In this document: positions 45,358 through 56,549 of the stretch, one piece after another | Numbering within the stretch: the first letter of the stretch is position 1 | Layout of the letters: each line of letters opens with the position of its first letter | Source of the DNA: Kuschelorhynchus macadamiae | Taxonomy: Eukaryota; Arthropoda; Insecta; Coleoptera; Curculionidae | Direction: 5' to 3' | DNA length: 64,000 bases | NCBI GenBank assembly: GCA_030620095.1 | Contig: JAUTXW010000108.1 | Coordinates: forward strand, 434,001 to 498,000 | Made by a program: the position numbers and the translations under genes | The notes under the pieces: model-generated | What the model saw: the letters and a program-made list of their open reading frames with translations, nothing else | What the model was told of the DNA's origin: nothing | Databases searched by the model: none

Positions 45358-45594
45358 TCCAGCTAGGCGTTGGCTTACTATCCACGCTCTAAACTCCAGA
45401 CCAATTAAGAGCTTGATTACGCAGGCACCGCCCATTTCGCGTTCCCAATTAAAACCGAACGAGAAAATCCGGGAACAGAAGAAAAGCGAGAAAAACGATA
45501 CCCATCAACGATATTCCTTCTTTGTACAAATTAGGAATACTAGCAGACCCAACTCAAGAATATATGAATTACCGGTTCCTCTGACGTAAAGACA
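45358..45594 (+). other. Exon-like or conserved regulatory segment, copy A
   Basis: Preceded by TTTTGTTTTCCAG, a good splice acceptor. One frame stays open for about 78 codons to TAA near 45590: HALNSRPIKSLITQAPP and SQLKPNEKIREQKKSEKND are readable. The same segment recurs at 51976 with about 80 percent identity over roughly 160 bp. TAATTG/CAATTA motifs of homeodomain type recur in it. Whether it is coding or regulatory is open; the substitutions do not clearly favour codon third positions. Confidence 0.4.
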
Positions 45595-45599
45595 ATTTT

Positions 45600-46044
45600 T
45601 TCTTCGTAAAAAAAACTGGTTATTCTAAATCTGGGAGTTTTTGACTTCAACTTGCAGATATTAACGTTATCTCAACATTTCTTAGATTGCTAATAAATAA
45701 CAACGTTTTGAGCATTTACTGTTTACTGTGTCTTATAGAAAATGCTGACAATCCATATGCTATAAAAGGTTCAATAAACCGTTTGTGGGGCTAAACAACA
45801 GCACTTTCTCACTCTAGTTGAAAGGCAGACCTTCATATTCCACACTGGCGTACTTAAGGATGGTGTTTGGGTCGAAATTTTTCATCTTCTCAAACCCCCT
45901 CCCCAGAAGCAAGCTCTGTGTACACCACTGTATTCTACTTGAGTTTTTATTTAAAACGGCCCAATTCTGTTTATTTTTGTGGACCGAAGACAAAATGACA
46001 TTTCGCTTAGGACAATAGTAGGATCAGACTTAGGTTAAAACCGC
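45600..46044. other. No recognisable gene
   Basis: A+T-rich; nothing identified. Confidence 0.4.
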
Positions 46045-46331
46045 TAAAGTCAAAAGCAGTGTTATCGTGCGGGTCATACGATTTATCAACGACAAACTTT
46101 TTAAGTTTGTTTTTCTTTTATTACGTGTAATCATATCCTCCGGATAAAATCCGGAAGATAAATTAGATAGACATATGATATTTTCATATGAAAAAAGAGG
46201 ATAAACATATAAATACCAGCAGTTGCAAAAATCTTTGAGCGATGTCACTTCAAAGTCAGATTGACAAGTCATTGACAAAATGAGTAATAAAAAATAATTT
46301 TCGTTTTTTTTGCATCCACAAGCGAAAAAAA

Positions 46332-47523
46332 ATGGGATTAAATCTAATAAAATATTACAAAAATGAAAATTCACCGGCCAATATCCAGGAGACAGTAGCA
46401 AAAGCTCTGGGAGTCGGTATAAAGACTGTGCAGAAAATTGTGCATGAAAAAAAGCATAATTTACTACCGAAGAAGATTAAGAAATGTACACAAAAAAAGG
46501 CAAAAACAGAAGATTTAAGTGACAATGTAAAAATGGATGTTCGTAATATAATTTACGATTTATATACATCACAAACTAATATAACCATTCAAGTTTTAAA
46601 AGAAGCTTTAAAAAATCAAGGCATATTGGAAATTGAACTAAAATCGTTGTCAAAATTAATAAAAATGTTAGATTTCCGATATAAAAAGGACTGTAATTGA
46701 AGATTTTTATGTGAGTTGCCACATATAGCAAGTCAGCGTATACAGTTTTAGAGAAATACACGGAAAATGTTAATTCAAAATTTAGAAATGTGGTATTTTT
46801 AGACGAGACTTGGATATTTTCTAATGAAAGTGGTTTGAAATCTTGGCACGACGAGTCTGTAAAAAGTGTCATTTCTCCCAAGTGCAAGTTTACTGTTTTC
46901 TTCAACATCCAAAAGTATGGACTACCATGATAACTGTGAACTATTTAAAAAGTGGTTAAATGAACAATTGATTCCAAATTTAGATGCTCCATCTTTAATC
47001 TTTCTGGACAATGCATCTTATCATTCAAGAATCTTAAATAAACAACCTACTTCATCCTGGAAGAAAAGTGATATTTATGACTGGCTAAAAAAACAAAATC
47101 CTTTACCCAATATGCTAAAACTAGAACTTCTTTTAATGGCACAATCTATTAAAAAACCAACAATATATGCCGTAGATGAAAGATTACGGGAAAATGGACA
47201 TGAGGTTTTACGACTGCCGCCATACCATTGCCAGTTTAACGCAATAGAATTAATATAGGCTGGGGCACAATCATATTACGAAAAACACATGAACGATGGT
47301 CTTACATCAGATGAAGTGCAAATTGTTTGGCAAGATTCATTAAATATATTACGCTGGAGTACTGGAAGAAATCTATGGAACATACGGAGAAATTAATATG
47401 GGATTGGTGGAATCGAGAACGAGTTCTAGATGTCGAAATAGCACCAATGATCATTGCGCCATTTGAGGACGACTCATAAGATGAGGACTTTTTAAGTGAT
47501 GATGATATTTTTTAGTCTATAAT
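46332..47523 (+). pseudogene. Transposase, DD-about-81-E type (compare DD82E/Sailor), copy 1
   Basis: ATG at 46332: MGLNLIKYYKNENSPANIQE with an HTH VAKALGVGIKTVQKIVHEKK. After CTQKKAKTEDLSDNVKMDV and VLKEALKNQGILEIELKSL there is a stop, and the D1 area is eroded by shifts. D2 is in LIFLDNASYHS, and the E is in LPPYHCQFNAIELI, 79 residues later; copy 2 has two more residues in between. A stop replaces the Trp after IELI. The acidic tail PFEDDS-DEDFLSDDDIF ends near 47523. The long spacing separates it from mariner (34) and Tc1 (34). I relate it to the DD82E group with moderate confidence. Confidence 0.82.
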
Positions 47524-47959
47524 ATTAAAAAGTTTCTGAAGGATTATATTAGTCTTTGATGTGTATAAATCATAAATTGCATTATGAATATCCATTTTTG
47601 CATTGTAACTTAAGTCTTTTGCCTTTGGATTTTTCGTGTACATTTCTTAATCTTCTTTGGAAGTAAATTATGTTTTTTTTATGCACAAGTTTCTGTACAT
47701 TCCTTATACCGATTCTCAGAGCTTTTGCCACTGGCTCCTGGATATTAGCCAGTGAATTTTAATTTAAAAATTTTTTTATTAGATTTGACACCATTTTTTG
47801 CTTACTTTTTTGGTACATTTGTAATTTTTTAGGCAATAAATAAATAATAAAGCGTGTTTAAAATCAGTAAATTTTTTTATTAATTATAAGACACAATTTG
47901 ATATATAAAAATCGGTAAAATTACTTTACCAGAAACTCGGGGCTAACAAAAAATGCAGG

Positions 47960-47960
<1 letters not shown>

Positions 47961-48022
<62 letters not shown>
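47961..48022. repeat. TA dinucleotide microsatellite
   Basis: About 31 TA units. A shorter tract at about 54580-54626 occupies the equivalent place in the second copy of the element, so the repeat arose inside the transposon. Confidence 0.95.
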
Positions 48023-48027
<5 letters not shown>

Positions 48028-48737
48028 AGCGGGGCTCATAATTTTTGGTGATTGAAAAAAAAAATCTCACTTTCATTAAGTGGCTGTATAAACAGAACAT
48101 ATCCTGATTGTTCCACTGATTTGAACCTCCTTCCGACTTTATTAAGGCGCTTGCCATTTTGTGCATTTTTGTTTTTGCCAACCAAAAAATTTTAACCAAA
48201 TACATATTTAGCGAATTTTCTTATTTAGTCTCTCGGCATTTAATATACAAAATAACATTAGGTGGCTATCTTAATAATATTGCGTAAGATAATAAAAAAA
48301 CTATTTTCTTTCTCACTGTATATTTGTAAAAAGCCCATCGAGATTTAATAGCACGATAAAAGAATCACACAACATTTTGGTATTCACTGTGTTTTCTGAT
48401 TTGATTCATAATGTTGGTGACCTTTGGACCCGCACGATAAGACCGCATTCGACTATATCTGTTAGATACAATAGTTTTTCTACAGACGTGCGGAAATAGT
48501 TTTTATTTATTAAACTATGACAAACTATTATATATTTAAAAGTAACTAATTAGTTGGAAAAAGGTAGTAACTACATAGAAGTATAGAAAACTGTTTAAAA
48601 AAAATTATTCTTTGTTGCAAATTAAGATGGCAGGTAACCGAAAACTGACAATTGCTGGCAATAATGTTGACACTTTTTTTCCTAACTTGCCATATTGGTG
48701 CTGATTTACTGGTCCATTGTTGTCAGCAATACCACGG

Positions 48738-49410
48738 TTATATTGTTCTTTTAACTGTGGCAATACTATTAATATCATACACGAAACTTGTAGAAGACAA
48801 GGGCGAAGGCGGAGGCGAATTTTCCTTGGAACTTTCTCCTGTTAAACATAGAATTTGGTTGGCGAAGCGTTTTTTGTTCTCCATGGATTCGTCCACATAT
48901 TATGATTCTGCAACTTTTGTCGATTGCCATCCCCGAGACGTTTCAAATTAGTAATATCCACTCCAGCGTCCGCCAACATAGTAGCTGAAGAACGTCTATA
49001 ACATAATAAGTATCGTCAGGAGCAATGCTTAAACATTTTTCAATATGTTCGTGGTTTATAATTTTAGACTTTTTTGGTCTAAAACCTACCATTTTCTTTT
49101 TTAAATAAGCAATCAATTTAAAATGCCTGCCAATATCAACGTTTTTCTTAATTTCTAGCATAGATTTTATCATTGAGTACTTGGACCAGATTGTAGAAGG
49201 TTGAAAATTCTTACAAATTTCTTGAAAGTAAACTAGAAGCACCTCTTCTTTACTAATGTTGTTGATTTTCTTGTTGGCGCACCATTTGATGAACTTTTCG
49301 TATTCCTGAATGTATCTGACTTTGGATTGTTCTGGAAGCAAATCCAAATCTTCTTCTTTTGCCGCGTTCATAATATATTCTGGAACCCCGTCTTGCGTGG
49401 CCAGATTCAT
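48738..49410 (-). pseudogene. Tyrosine recombinase (Crypton-type) copy 2, catalytic core deleted
   Basis: The minus strand starts MNLATQDGVPEYIMNAAKEE and gives the core-binding domain VRYIQEYEKFIKWCANK, SKYSMIKSMLEIKKNVD and KKKMVGFRPKKSKIINHEH. After DDTYYVI it jumps to RRSSATMLADAGVDITNLKR, the HxxR-box region, then GWQSTKVAES and YVDESMENKKRF, with a stop just before the Tyr nucleophile. A Ser/Pro-rich tail (SPPPSPLSSTS) ends at TAA 48738-48740. About 100 residues holding the first catalytic Arg are missing. It belongs to the same family as the 9.9-10.7 kb gene. Confidence 0.75.
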
Positions 49411-49654
49411 TGTAATAATGCAAAATTACGGAAAATACGCACATATAAACGCAATTAATGACTAATAAATATGTCGAAATGTGACTTTGATTTCTAACAA
49501 TTGACTTTAAGCGTCCTTAGTAACCTGGAAACCTGGTAGCTAACCACAAGGAAATGCGTTGAGTCTGCTACACAATCTGAGATATGTATCAGAGACGGTT
49601 AATTAATAAATTAATCAAAAATAAATTAACTTTGAAATATTACGTGCCGAAAAA

Positions 49655-49725
49655 TTTTTCCACACTAGTGCGGGAAAACCAATTTTTCGCATTGATATCG
49701 GTGCGGAAAGTTGATTTTTCCGCAC
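49655..49725. repeat. Clustered inverted GTGCGGAAA sites upstream of tyrosine recombinase copy 2
   Basis: TTTTTCCACAC-TA-GTGCGGGAAAA (49655-49678) is an inverted pair around a 2-bp centre. A second pair, TTTTTCGCA...TGCGGAAAG, and a third half-site, TTTTTCCGCAC, follow to 49725. The cluster begins about 245 bp upstream of the recombinase start. Confidence 0.75.
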
Positions 49726-50825
49726 GATTAAAAGATACATAACTACACATGAAAGCGACAGCCAGTGTCACTCTGTAAAAAGCCTACTTCGTATTTTATT
49801 GATATGCTAAGCTAACAGTACCCCAACCTGAAAAAAGGTAATAATAGAGATACGGGAAACAATGATTATTTCGGTAACTTTAGAATACGGTCACGCGTTG
49901 CTCTTTAAGCCCCTATTTTTGATGAAAAGAACAATAAATTCGTGGGGTTTTGGGCATTTTGGTGAAAATTGAGAGTTTGCTAAGTGTTATGAAACAATTA
50001 AAAGAATTGTTAAATTTTCAAGTATTGCTGTTAGCTGGGATATCGTTTTTGTGCATCTTCAGTTGTTATATGAGTATTATTTATAATAAAAATACGTAAC
50101 AAATATGCTTTTCTGGGATAGGAATGGAATTAATATTTTTAAACGATAGAAATATGTATATTTTTTGAAAATATTGCGCTTTTTTTATTTTTAGTATTCG
50201 ATAACGATATATATATTCAGTGGCGTATTTAAGGGAGGAGGTTAAAACACCCCCACAGCCACTTTTATTAAAGAAAAATGAGAGAAACAGTATAAAGTAT
50301 TGACTTTTTCGTCAGGATTCGCTCATAAACCAAGCCAGTTTGCCTTAAGAAAAACTAAAACAATATAATGACTTATCTAGAAATCACAAACTGTCTCAAC
50401 CCCATTCCCCCCTAGAAGCGATTTCTATATACGTCACTGCATATATCCATTATTGTTTAATTTTACAAGTTTTCGTTTATATCATTCCACTAAAAAATAA
50501 GATATTTCAATAAAGTTGTTATTGGCTTATATTGGTTGTTTCATGCAATATATTGTGTTACATCTTTAACAAAATAATCACATTATAACTGGCTACTTAT
50601 TACTCTTGCTAGCCTTTAAATTTATCAAAACGCACGTACTTCCGGAATACACCCGTACTGCTAGCAGGACGTATATTTCTTCTGGCAGAACACTGGCCAC
50701 TGAGGTAATAAGTTCCCCTAGCAGGACATATTCGTTTCTATAAATATGATTTGGGAATCGCTTTCAGCAGTACCAAAGGGCATGCACTCACGTTAAAAGC
50801 TTTGGACGAAACAAAAAACATTTTT
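49726..50825. other. No recognisable gene
   Basis: A+T-rich. A motif GCTAGCAGGAC repeats at 50662 and, as CCCTAGCAGGACATAT, near 50711, but no larger unit is visible. Confidence 0.4.
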
Positions 50826-50829
50826 TCAC

Positions 50830-51260
50830 TCTTAGAAAGGTAGAATTTTAAAAATCCAGAAAACACTTCTTACAATTTTATTTTTAAAAACTATTGACGA
50901 AAGAACCGTCTTAAAAAATTTCATTTAGTTGAAGGGATATGTAAAAAAGTAAATCCTCTTTTCACCACTTTAAAAGAGAACGTTTTGATAACTATATTTT
51001 GAAAGTCATTGACGAAGGAATCATCTCAAAAGTTTCATTTAGTTAAAGAGATATTGCAAAAAAAGTAAGGACATATTTTATCTCTGTTCATCCCCCTTAG
51101 AGTGAAATTTCGCAAAATCCAAAATTGGATCCAGTTTTGAAAGCCAATGGTAAAAGTATCGCCTTAAAATCTCATGTAGTTGGAGAGATACTAAAAAAAA
51201 GACATAGTTTACCATATGTTACCCCCCTTAAAAAACACAAGATTATATTTCAAATCCACT
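50830..51260 (+). repeat. Diverged tandem repeat, about three units of 130 bp
   Basis: Each unit has TTTGAAAGTCATTGACGAAGG-like, TCAAAAGTTTCATTTAGTTA-like and AGAGATATTGCAAAAAA-like text. Non-coding. Confidence 0.6.
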
Positions 51261-51960
51261 GGTAAAAGAATCAATAAAAAATGGACAAACCTATAAAATT
51301 ACATCGTTAAGATAAATTTGAAATTAAATTTAGTGTTTTAGATTGCTTATAAAAGAGCTCTTGTTTGAGTCCAGCAAACCCTTGAGTTTCGAAGAAAAAA
51401 AGCATATCTTGTTTTTCTAGAAAAATTACAAAAAGGAAGAATTGACTGTGGATTATTGGTGTAATCGGTGCTATTTTTGGATCCTTTTAGGAGAAAAAAG
51501 GCAATCTCAACTAATTTTTGAAATATACCACCACACAAATTATGGGATTAGCGTATTTACCATATATATGTATATACCATCCTCACATTTTCAGACTCAG
51601 CGCTTTGCAGCACTGTTAAAGGAAGTGGATTCATGATTCGTTTACCTCTGGTGTCTAATATGTGTAGTACGTCTGTAATTTTTTATGTATAATGTTGCAT
51701 CTGTGATTGGAAATCTTATCATTCTGTAAAATTTTTTAAATTTATCTGACATACCGTTTCTTTTTGGCGTTATTTGACTTGTAACTTTATTTGTTTGACT
51801 TTTGCAAATTCGCACTATTTGAAATATTTAGCATTCTGTAGTGTACATTTCCTAAGGGCCACAAGCCCGACGCTTGCATCGACCACGTCCTTAGGTTAAT
51901 ATAATTTAAATTCTGTCTTGATAAATTAGTCCTTTCAAGCTAGCAATTTATAAGAATTCT
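51261..51960. other. No recognisable gene
   Basis: A+T-rich; the open frames at 51347-51538 and 51442-51636 overlap on opposite strands and show no family motif. Confidence 0.4.
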
Positions 51961-51975
51961 TAGTTTTATTTCCAG

Positions 51976-52335
51976 GGTCCGAGCGAGGCGTTGGCACTAT
52001 CCAGGCTCTAAAATCCAGACCAATTAAGAGCTTCATAACGCAGGCACCGCCCACGACTCTTTCCCAATTAAAACCGAACGAGAAAATCCCGGAAATGAGG
52101 AAAACCGAGGAAAACGATGCCGTGGATCATTATCCGGGCAACAAAATTCCTCCTTCGCACTAATTAGGAACGCCGGCCGGTCCAATCCAGGCGTCGCGGC
52201 GCTGGCTAATTGGAGGATGAAAGGGGCGGCGCCGGCGTCGTCGATTAAAAGCTTGCGCGAAACGGCCGTCGTCGACCTGCTCCAGGACCTGGAGGATGGG
52301 TCCTCGACGACGGTGTCCGCGGGAGATCGATATTT
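51976..52335 (+). other. G+C-rich exon-like or conserved regulatory segment, copy B
   Basis: Preceded by TTTTATTTCCAG, a splice acceptor. One frame stays open to a TAA near 52162: TIQALKSRPIKSFITQAPP, SQLKPNEKIPEMRKTEEN. An overlapping second frame is open from about 52062 to a TAG near 52349 (FALIRNAGRSNPGVAAL, LRETAVVDLLQDLEDG). The part 52150-52325 is the most G+C- and CpG-rich stretch of the window. Homeodomain-type cores CAATTA, TAATTA and TAATTG occur several times. Copy A lies 6.6 kb to the left. It is the best candidate for host-derived functional DNA here, but I cannot name a gene. Confidence 0.4.
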
Positions 52336-52339
52336 AAAT

Positions 52340-52930
52340 GACTATTAGTCTCTGGAATAGAATATGTCTAACGGGTGGGACGAGGGTTTTCGGCCAATAT
52401 TTCGTTATCAAATCTTTAACAAATTTGAAGGGTAGGCTATGACAAAGTGTTGCTCTAGTCACATTATTTATTTAATTGGCATTTCATACCTGACATTAAT
52501 TGTGGCATTATTTTGATCTTGCACTATGGCTTTCAATTAAAGTTGTCATTTTTGACAAATTAAGTTGAGTCTGTCATTAGTTTGCATGATATTGCAGAAT
52601 GCCAAATGAAAGATTTAGTAAGATTTTGCTACCTCAAGTCGACGAGGCAAAAAAAAGGTGAAACCAAAAAATACCGGGCGTTCAAACAAATGGAAGCGAT
52701 TTACTGAGTTTTGCCTTGCTCGAAGTAACAAATTTGATACTCCGATACCAGAAGAGGATTTTTCCAGCATTTTATAAGGCTGGGAGTGTATAATATGCAA
52801 AAAGTCGATGAAAGAAATTATAAAGAAGGTGTAGTCAATGAAATGATATTTTAGAGTGCCACTTTACCAGAAACACAAAAGAAATGTTTGGTCCTAAATA
52901 AAAGTATTATCTGGTAATCCTAAAACATCT
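52340..52930. other. No recognisable gene
   Basis: Open frame 52615-52800 (minus) lacks motif support. A decayed transposase may begin near 52930. Confidence 0.35.
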
Positions 52931-52934
52931 TTTG

Positions 52935-53990
52935 GCATTACACTTAGCAATGCGGAAACTTCAGGTAATGCTGATTTTTATACGTAAAATATGGATGAAA
53001 AGGAACAAAATAGTTGTCCCGTACATTATTTGGCTAAGTTTCATATTTCCCAAGTAACCAATTTCAACAGCGATGGTTTGATCGCAACGGTCCTGTTCTA
53101 TGGCCTCCTAGAAATTGTGGGTCGCTTTAAGCAAATACTATACATAAAACTATTTATTGAATACGATATTTAACACGGTAAAAGGGAACATAACTGAAAC
53201 TGTTTAATGAATTTTCATTTTGCAAACGTTCTCGAGGAAATTTTGTATCGAATATTTAGACGGTTTATTTAAATTTTCATTTTTATCATTATGGAAAGTT
53301 CATTTTGCTGAAAACAATATCATTTTTATCATTATGGATAATGAAAAATATTTCCCTCTCAGCACTGTGGAAACTTCGGGAAACGCTGGGTTTTATACAA
53401 GAAATGTGGACTCCAGATTAGGTAAAGTATAAGACAAAAGCGAAGTTCCCAGAAAAAATCTTGGTCTAGTGCGCTATTTCAGAGACAAGTATTTTTAGAC
53501 CTTACATAGGCCATTTGACAGGTCAAGCGGTGACTGCCAATACTTACATTCAACACTGCTTGCCAAATTTCGTTTTATCAACGCACGTCATCAAAATGAT
53601 GATACCATGTTTTCGTCTGACTTGGCTTTCAGTCATTATGCCAAAGAAACAACACAATGCATGCTAAACACGTTTTTCATCGATCATTTAGAAATGTTGC
53701 CCCTTGAATTTCGAAACGAAATGTTTTACCGACAAAATTTTTGTTCTAAATAACCAATTTGAACAGCGATGATTTGGTCGCAACGGTCCTGTTCTATGGC
53801 CTCCTAGAAATCCTGATTTGACTATTGCTGATACTTATCTGTGGGTCGCCTTAACAAATAGTATACAGCAGACCATTTAATAAACACGATGTTCAACTTG
53901 TAAGATGGAAATTAACTAAAACTGTTTAATGAATTTTCAACACAGGAATTAGAAACAGTTCTAAGCGTTTTCGAGAAAATTTGTTTCGAA
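52935..53990 (+). pseudogene. Two strongly decayed DD41D-type transposase pieces
   Basis: Piece 1 (about 52935-53230) and piece 2 (about 53350-53990) share TGCTGATTTTTATACG-like text at the start and AACGGTCCTGTTCTATGGCC further on. Piece 2 translates in parts to GHLTGQAVTANTYIQHCLP, PLEFRNEMFYRQNF, NQFEQR and NGPVLWPPRNPDLTIADTYL, with D3 in the last. D2 is lost in a deletion. Piece 1 lacks the PDLTIAD part altogether. Many stops. Confidence 0.65.
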
Positions 53991-54394
53991 TACCGAATTT
54001 CTTACTATTATGTTTTATTATTTTGCCGTACTAACTAAATCCTTTCCTTTCCAGCTAGAACATTTGTTTACAATATTTTTGGCAAATGTCATAGATTGAG
54101 ATGAATTAAAATAAAAAAAAAGATGATAAGAAAATAAATCCTTGGAAAATGCGACACTGCTAATATTGTATGAATACACAAACATTTAAGCGAACTAGAG
54201 GAGGAATTGTAACAAATATTTTGAAATAATGTGTTCCTCTAAAATCAAAATTATTTTACACTTGGCTGAATTTAACGTTTTCAAAATTTCTCAACCGCCC
54301 ACTATTATTATCATTATTGCTTTTTCTGAAAAAAAAATTTTTTTGGTTCACGTATCCTTTTGTAAGCCTAACCTAACCGCGAAGCTACTGTATA

Positions 54395-54580
54395 AAGTCG
54401 AATGCGGTCTTATCGTGCGGGTCCAAAGGTCACCAACTTTATAAATCAAATCAGAAAACACAGTGAATACCAAAATGTTGTGTGATTCTTTTATCGAGCT
54501 GTTAAATCTCGATGGGCTATTTACAAATATACAGGGAGAAAGAAAATACTTTTTTTTTATTATATTACGCAATATTATTA

Positions 54581-54628
<48 letters not shown>

Positions 54629-56547
54629 GATTTTACCGATTTTTATAAATCAAATTTTGTCTTATAATTAATAAAAAAATTTACTTATTTTAAACACGCT
54701 TTAAAATCGGAAGAAGTATTCTATAATTATTTATTTATTGCCTACAAAATTACAAATGTACTAAAAAAGTAAGCAAAAATATAATGTCAAATTTAATTAA
54801 AAAATGTTTCAATTAAAATTCACTGGCTAATAGCCAGGAGCCAGTGGCAAAAGCTCTGAGAATCGGTATAAGGAATGTAAAGAAACTTGTGCAAGAAAAA
54901 AAACATAATTTACTTCCGAAGAAGATTAACAAATGCACAACACTTAAGTTATAATGCAAAAATGAATATTTATAATGCAATTTATGATTTATACACGTCA
55001 AAGACTAATATAATCCTTCAGAAACTTTTTATTATAGACTAAAAATATCATTATCACTTAAAAAGTCCTCATCTTCTGAGTCGTCCTCAAATGGCGCAAT
55101 GATCATTGGTGCTATTTCGACATCTAGAACTTTAATTTCTCCGTGGGTTCTACAAATTTCTTCCAGTACTCCGGCGTAATATAATTTAATGAATCTTGCC
55201 AAACAATTTGCACTTCATCTGATGTAAGACCATCGTTCACGTATTTTTCGTAATATAATTTTGCTCCAGCCCATATTAATTCTATTGCGTTAAATTGGCA
55301 ATGGTATGGCGGCAGTCGTAAGACCTCATGTACATTTTCCCGTAATATTTCATCTACGGCATATATTGTTGCTTTTTAATAGATTTTGCCATTAAAAGAA
55401 GTTCTTGTTTCAGCATATTGGGTAAAGGATTTTGTTTTTGTTTTATTAGCCAGTCATAAATATCACTTTTCTTCCAGGATGAAGTAGGTTGTTTATATAA
55501 GATTCTTGAATGATAAGATGCATTGTCCAGAATGATTAAAGATGGAGCATCTAAATTTGGAATCAGTTGTTCTTTTAACCACTTTTCAAACAGTTCACAG
55601 TTCATATTATCATTGTAGTCTATACTTTTGGATGTTGAAGAAAACAGTAAACTTGCACCTGGGAGAAATCCTGTTGAAGAACCTGCATGCAAAATGATGA
55701 ACCGTTTTCCCGTACCACATCCCTTTTTTCCCTTGACACTTTTTACAGACTCGTCCTGCCAAGATTTCGAGCCACTTCCATTAGAAAATATCCGAGTCTC
55801 GTCTAAAAATGCCACTTTTCTAAATTTTGAATTAACATTTTCCGTGTATTTCTTTAAAAACTGGATGCGCTGACTTGCTATATGTGGCAACTCGCATAAA
55901 AATCTTCGATCACAGTTATTTTTATATCGAAAACCCAACATTTTTATTAATTTTGACAACGATTTTAGTCCAATTTCCAATATGCCTCGATTTTTTAAAG
56001 CTTCTTTTAAAACTTTAAGAGTTATATTAGTTTTTGATGTGTATAAATCGTAAATTGCATTACGAACATCCATTTTTACATTGTCACTTAAGTCTTTGGC
56101 TTTTTTCGTGTACATTTCTTAATCTTCTTCGGTAGTAAATTATGCTTTTTTTACGCACAATTTTCTGCACAGTCCTTATACCGATTTCCAGAGCTTTTGC
56201 TACTGTCTCCTGGATATTGGCCGGTGAATTTTCATTTTCGCAATATTTTATTAGATTTAATTCCATTTTTTTCGCTTGTGGATGCAAAACACCCGAAAAT
56301 TGTTTTCTATTACTCTTTTTGTCACTGACTTGTCAATCTAACTTTGAAGTGACACTCAAAGATTCTTGCAATTGCTGGTATTTATATGTTTATCCTCCTT
56401 TTTCGTATGAAAATATCATAGGTCTATCTAATTCGTCTTCCGGATTTTATGCGGAGGATATGATTACACGTAATAAAAGAAAAACAAACTTAAAAAGCTT
56501 GTCGTTGATAAATCGTATGACCCGCACGATAAAACTGCTTTTGACTC
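54395..56547 (-). mobile_element. Tc1/mariner element with long D-E spacing, copy 2
   Basis: 2,153 bp between TA 54393-54394 and 56548-56549, inverted relative to the 46 kb copy. Its left end AAGTCGAATGCGGTCTTATC equals the right end of copy 1. A plus-strand piece of the gene's 5' part lies at about 54826-55020, next to the stop of the minus-strand gene, and a TA microsatellite lies at about 54580-54626, just as in copy 1. Confidence 0.88.
55032..56265 (-). pseudogene. Transposase, DD-about-81-E type, copy 2
   Basis: ATG at 56265: MELNLIKYCENENSPANIQE. A one-base loss in an A run near 56145 shifts the frame to KDLSDNVKMDVRNAIYDLY. Then come LGFRYKNNCDRRFLCELPHI, D1 in KVAFLDETRIF, KGCGTGKRFIILHAGSSTGF, D2 in LIILDNASYHS, YDWLIKQKQNPLPNMLK and, after a one-base loss near 55375, EVLRLPPYHCQFNAIELIWA with the E. 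The end is an acidic tail, PFEDDSEDEDFLSDNDIF, TAA at 55032-55034. All three acids are readable. The copy is better preserved than the 46 kb one: two or three indels and no stop within the catalytic part. Confidence 0.85.
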
Positions 56548-56549
56548 TA

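Larger units (their letters stand above)
46047..48455 (+). mobile_element. Tc1/mariner element with long D-E spacing, copy 1
   Basis: 2,409 bp between TA 46045-46046 and 48456-48457. The inverted ends are AAGTCAAAAGCAGTGTTATC and, from the right, TAGTCGAATGCGGTCTTATC, both continuing CGTGCGGGTC. After the transposase, 47535-47790 is an inverted copy of the gene's own 5' part. A TA dinucleotide microsatellite lies at 47961-48022. The same layout occurs in copy 2. Confidence 0.88.

Noticed and set aside
47960..48205. Open frame ending in repeated Tyr-Ile
   Set aside because: It is a translation of the TA microsatellite; the same applies to 54463-54648.
48652..48951. 99-codon plus-strand frame with a membrane-like start
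   Set aside because: It is the reverse of the tyrosine-recombinase C-terminus on the minus strand, which has family motifs.
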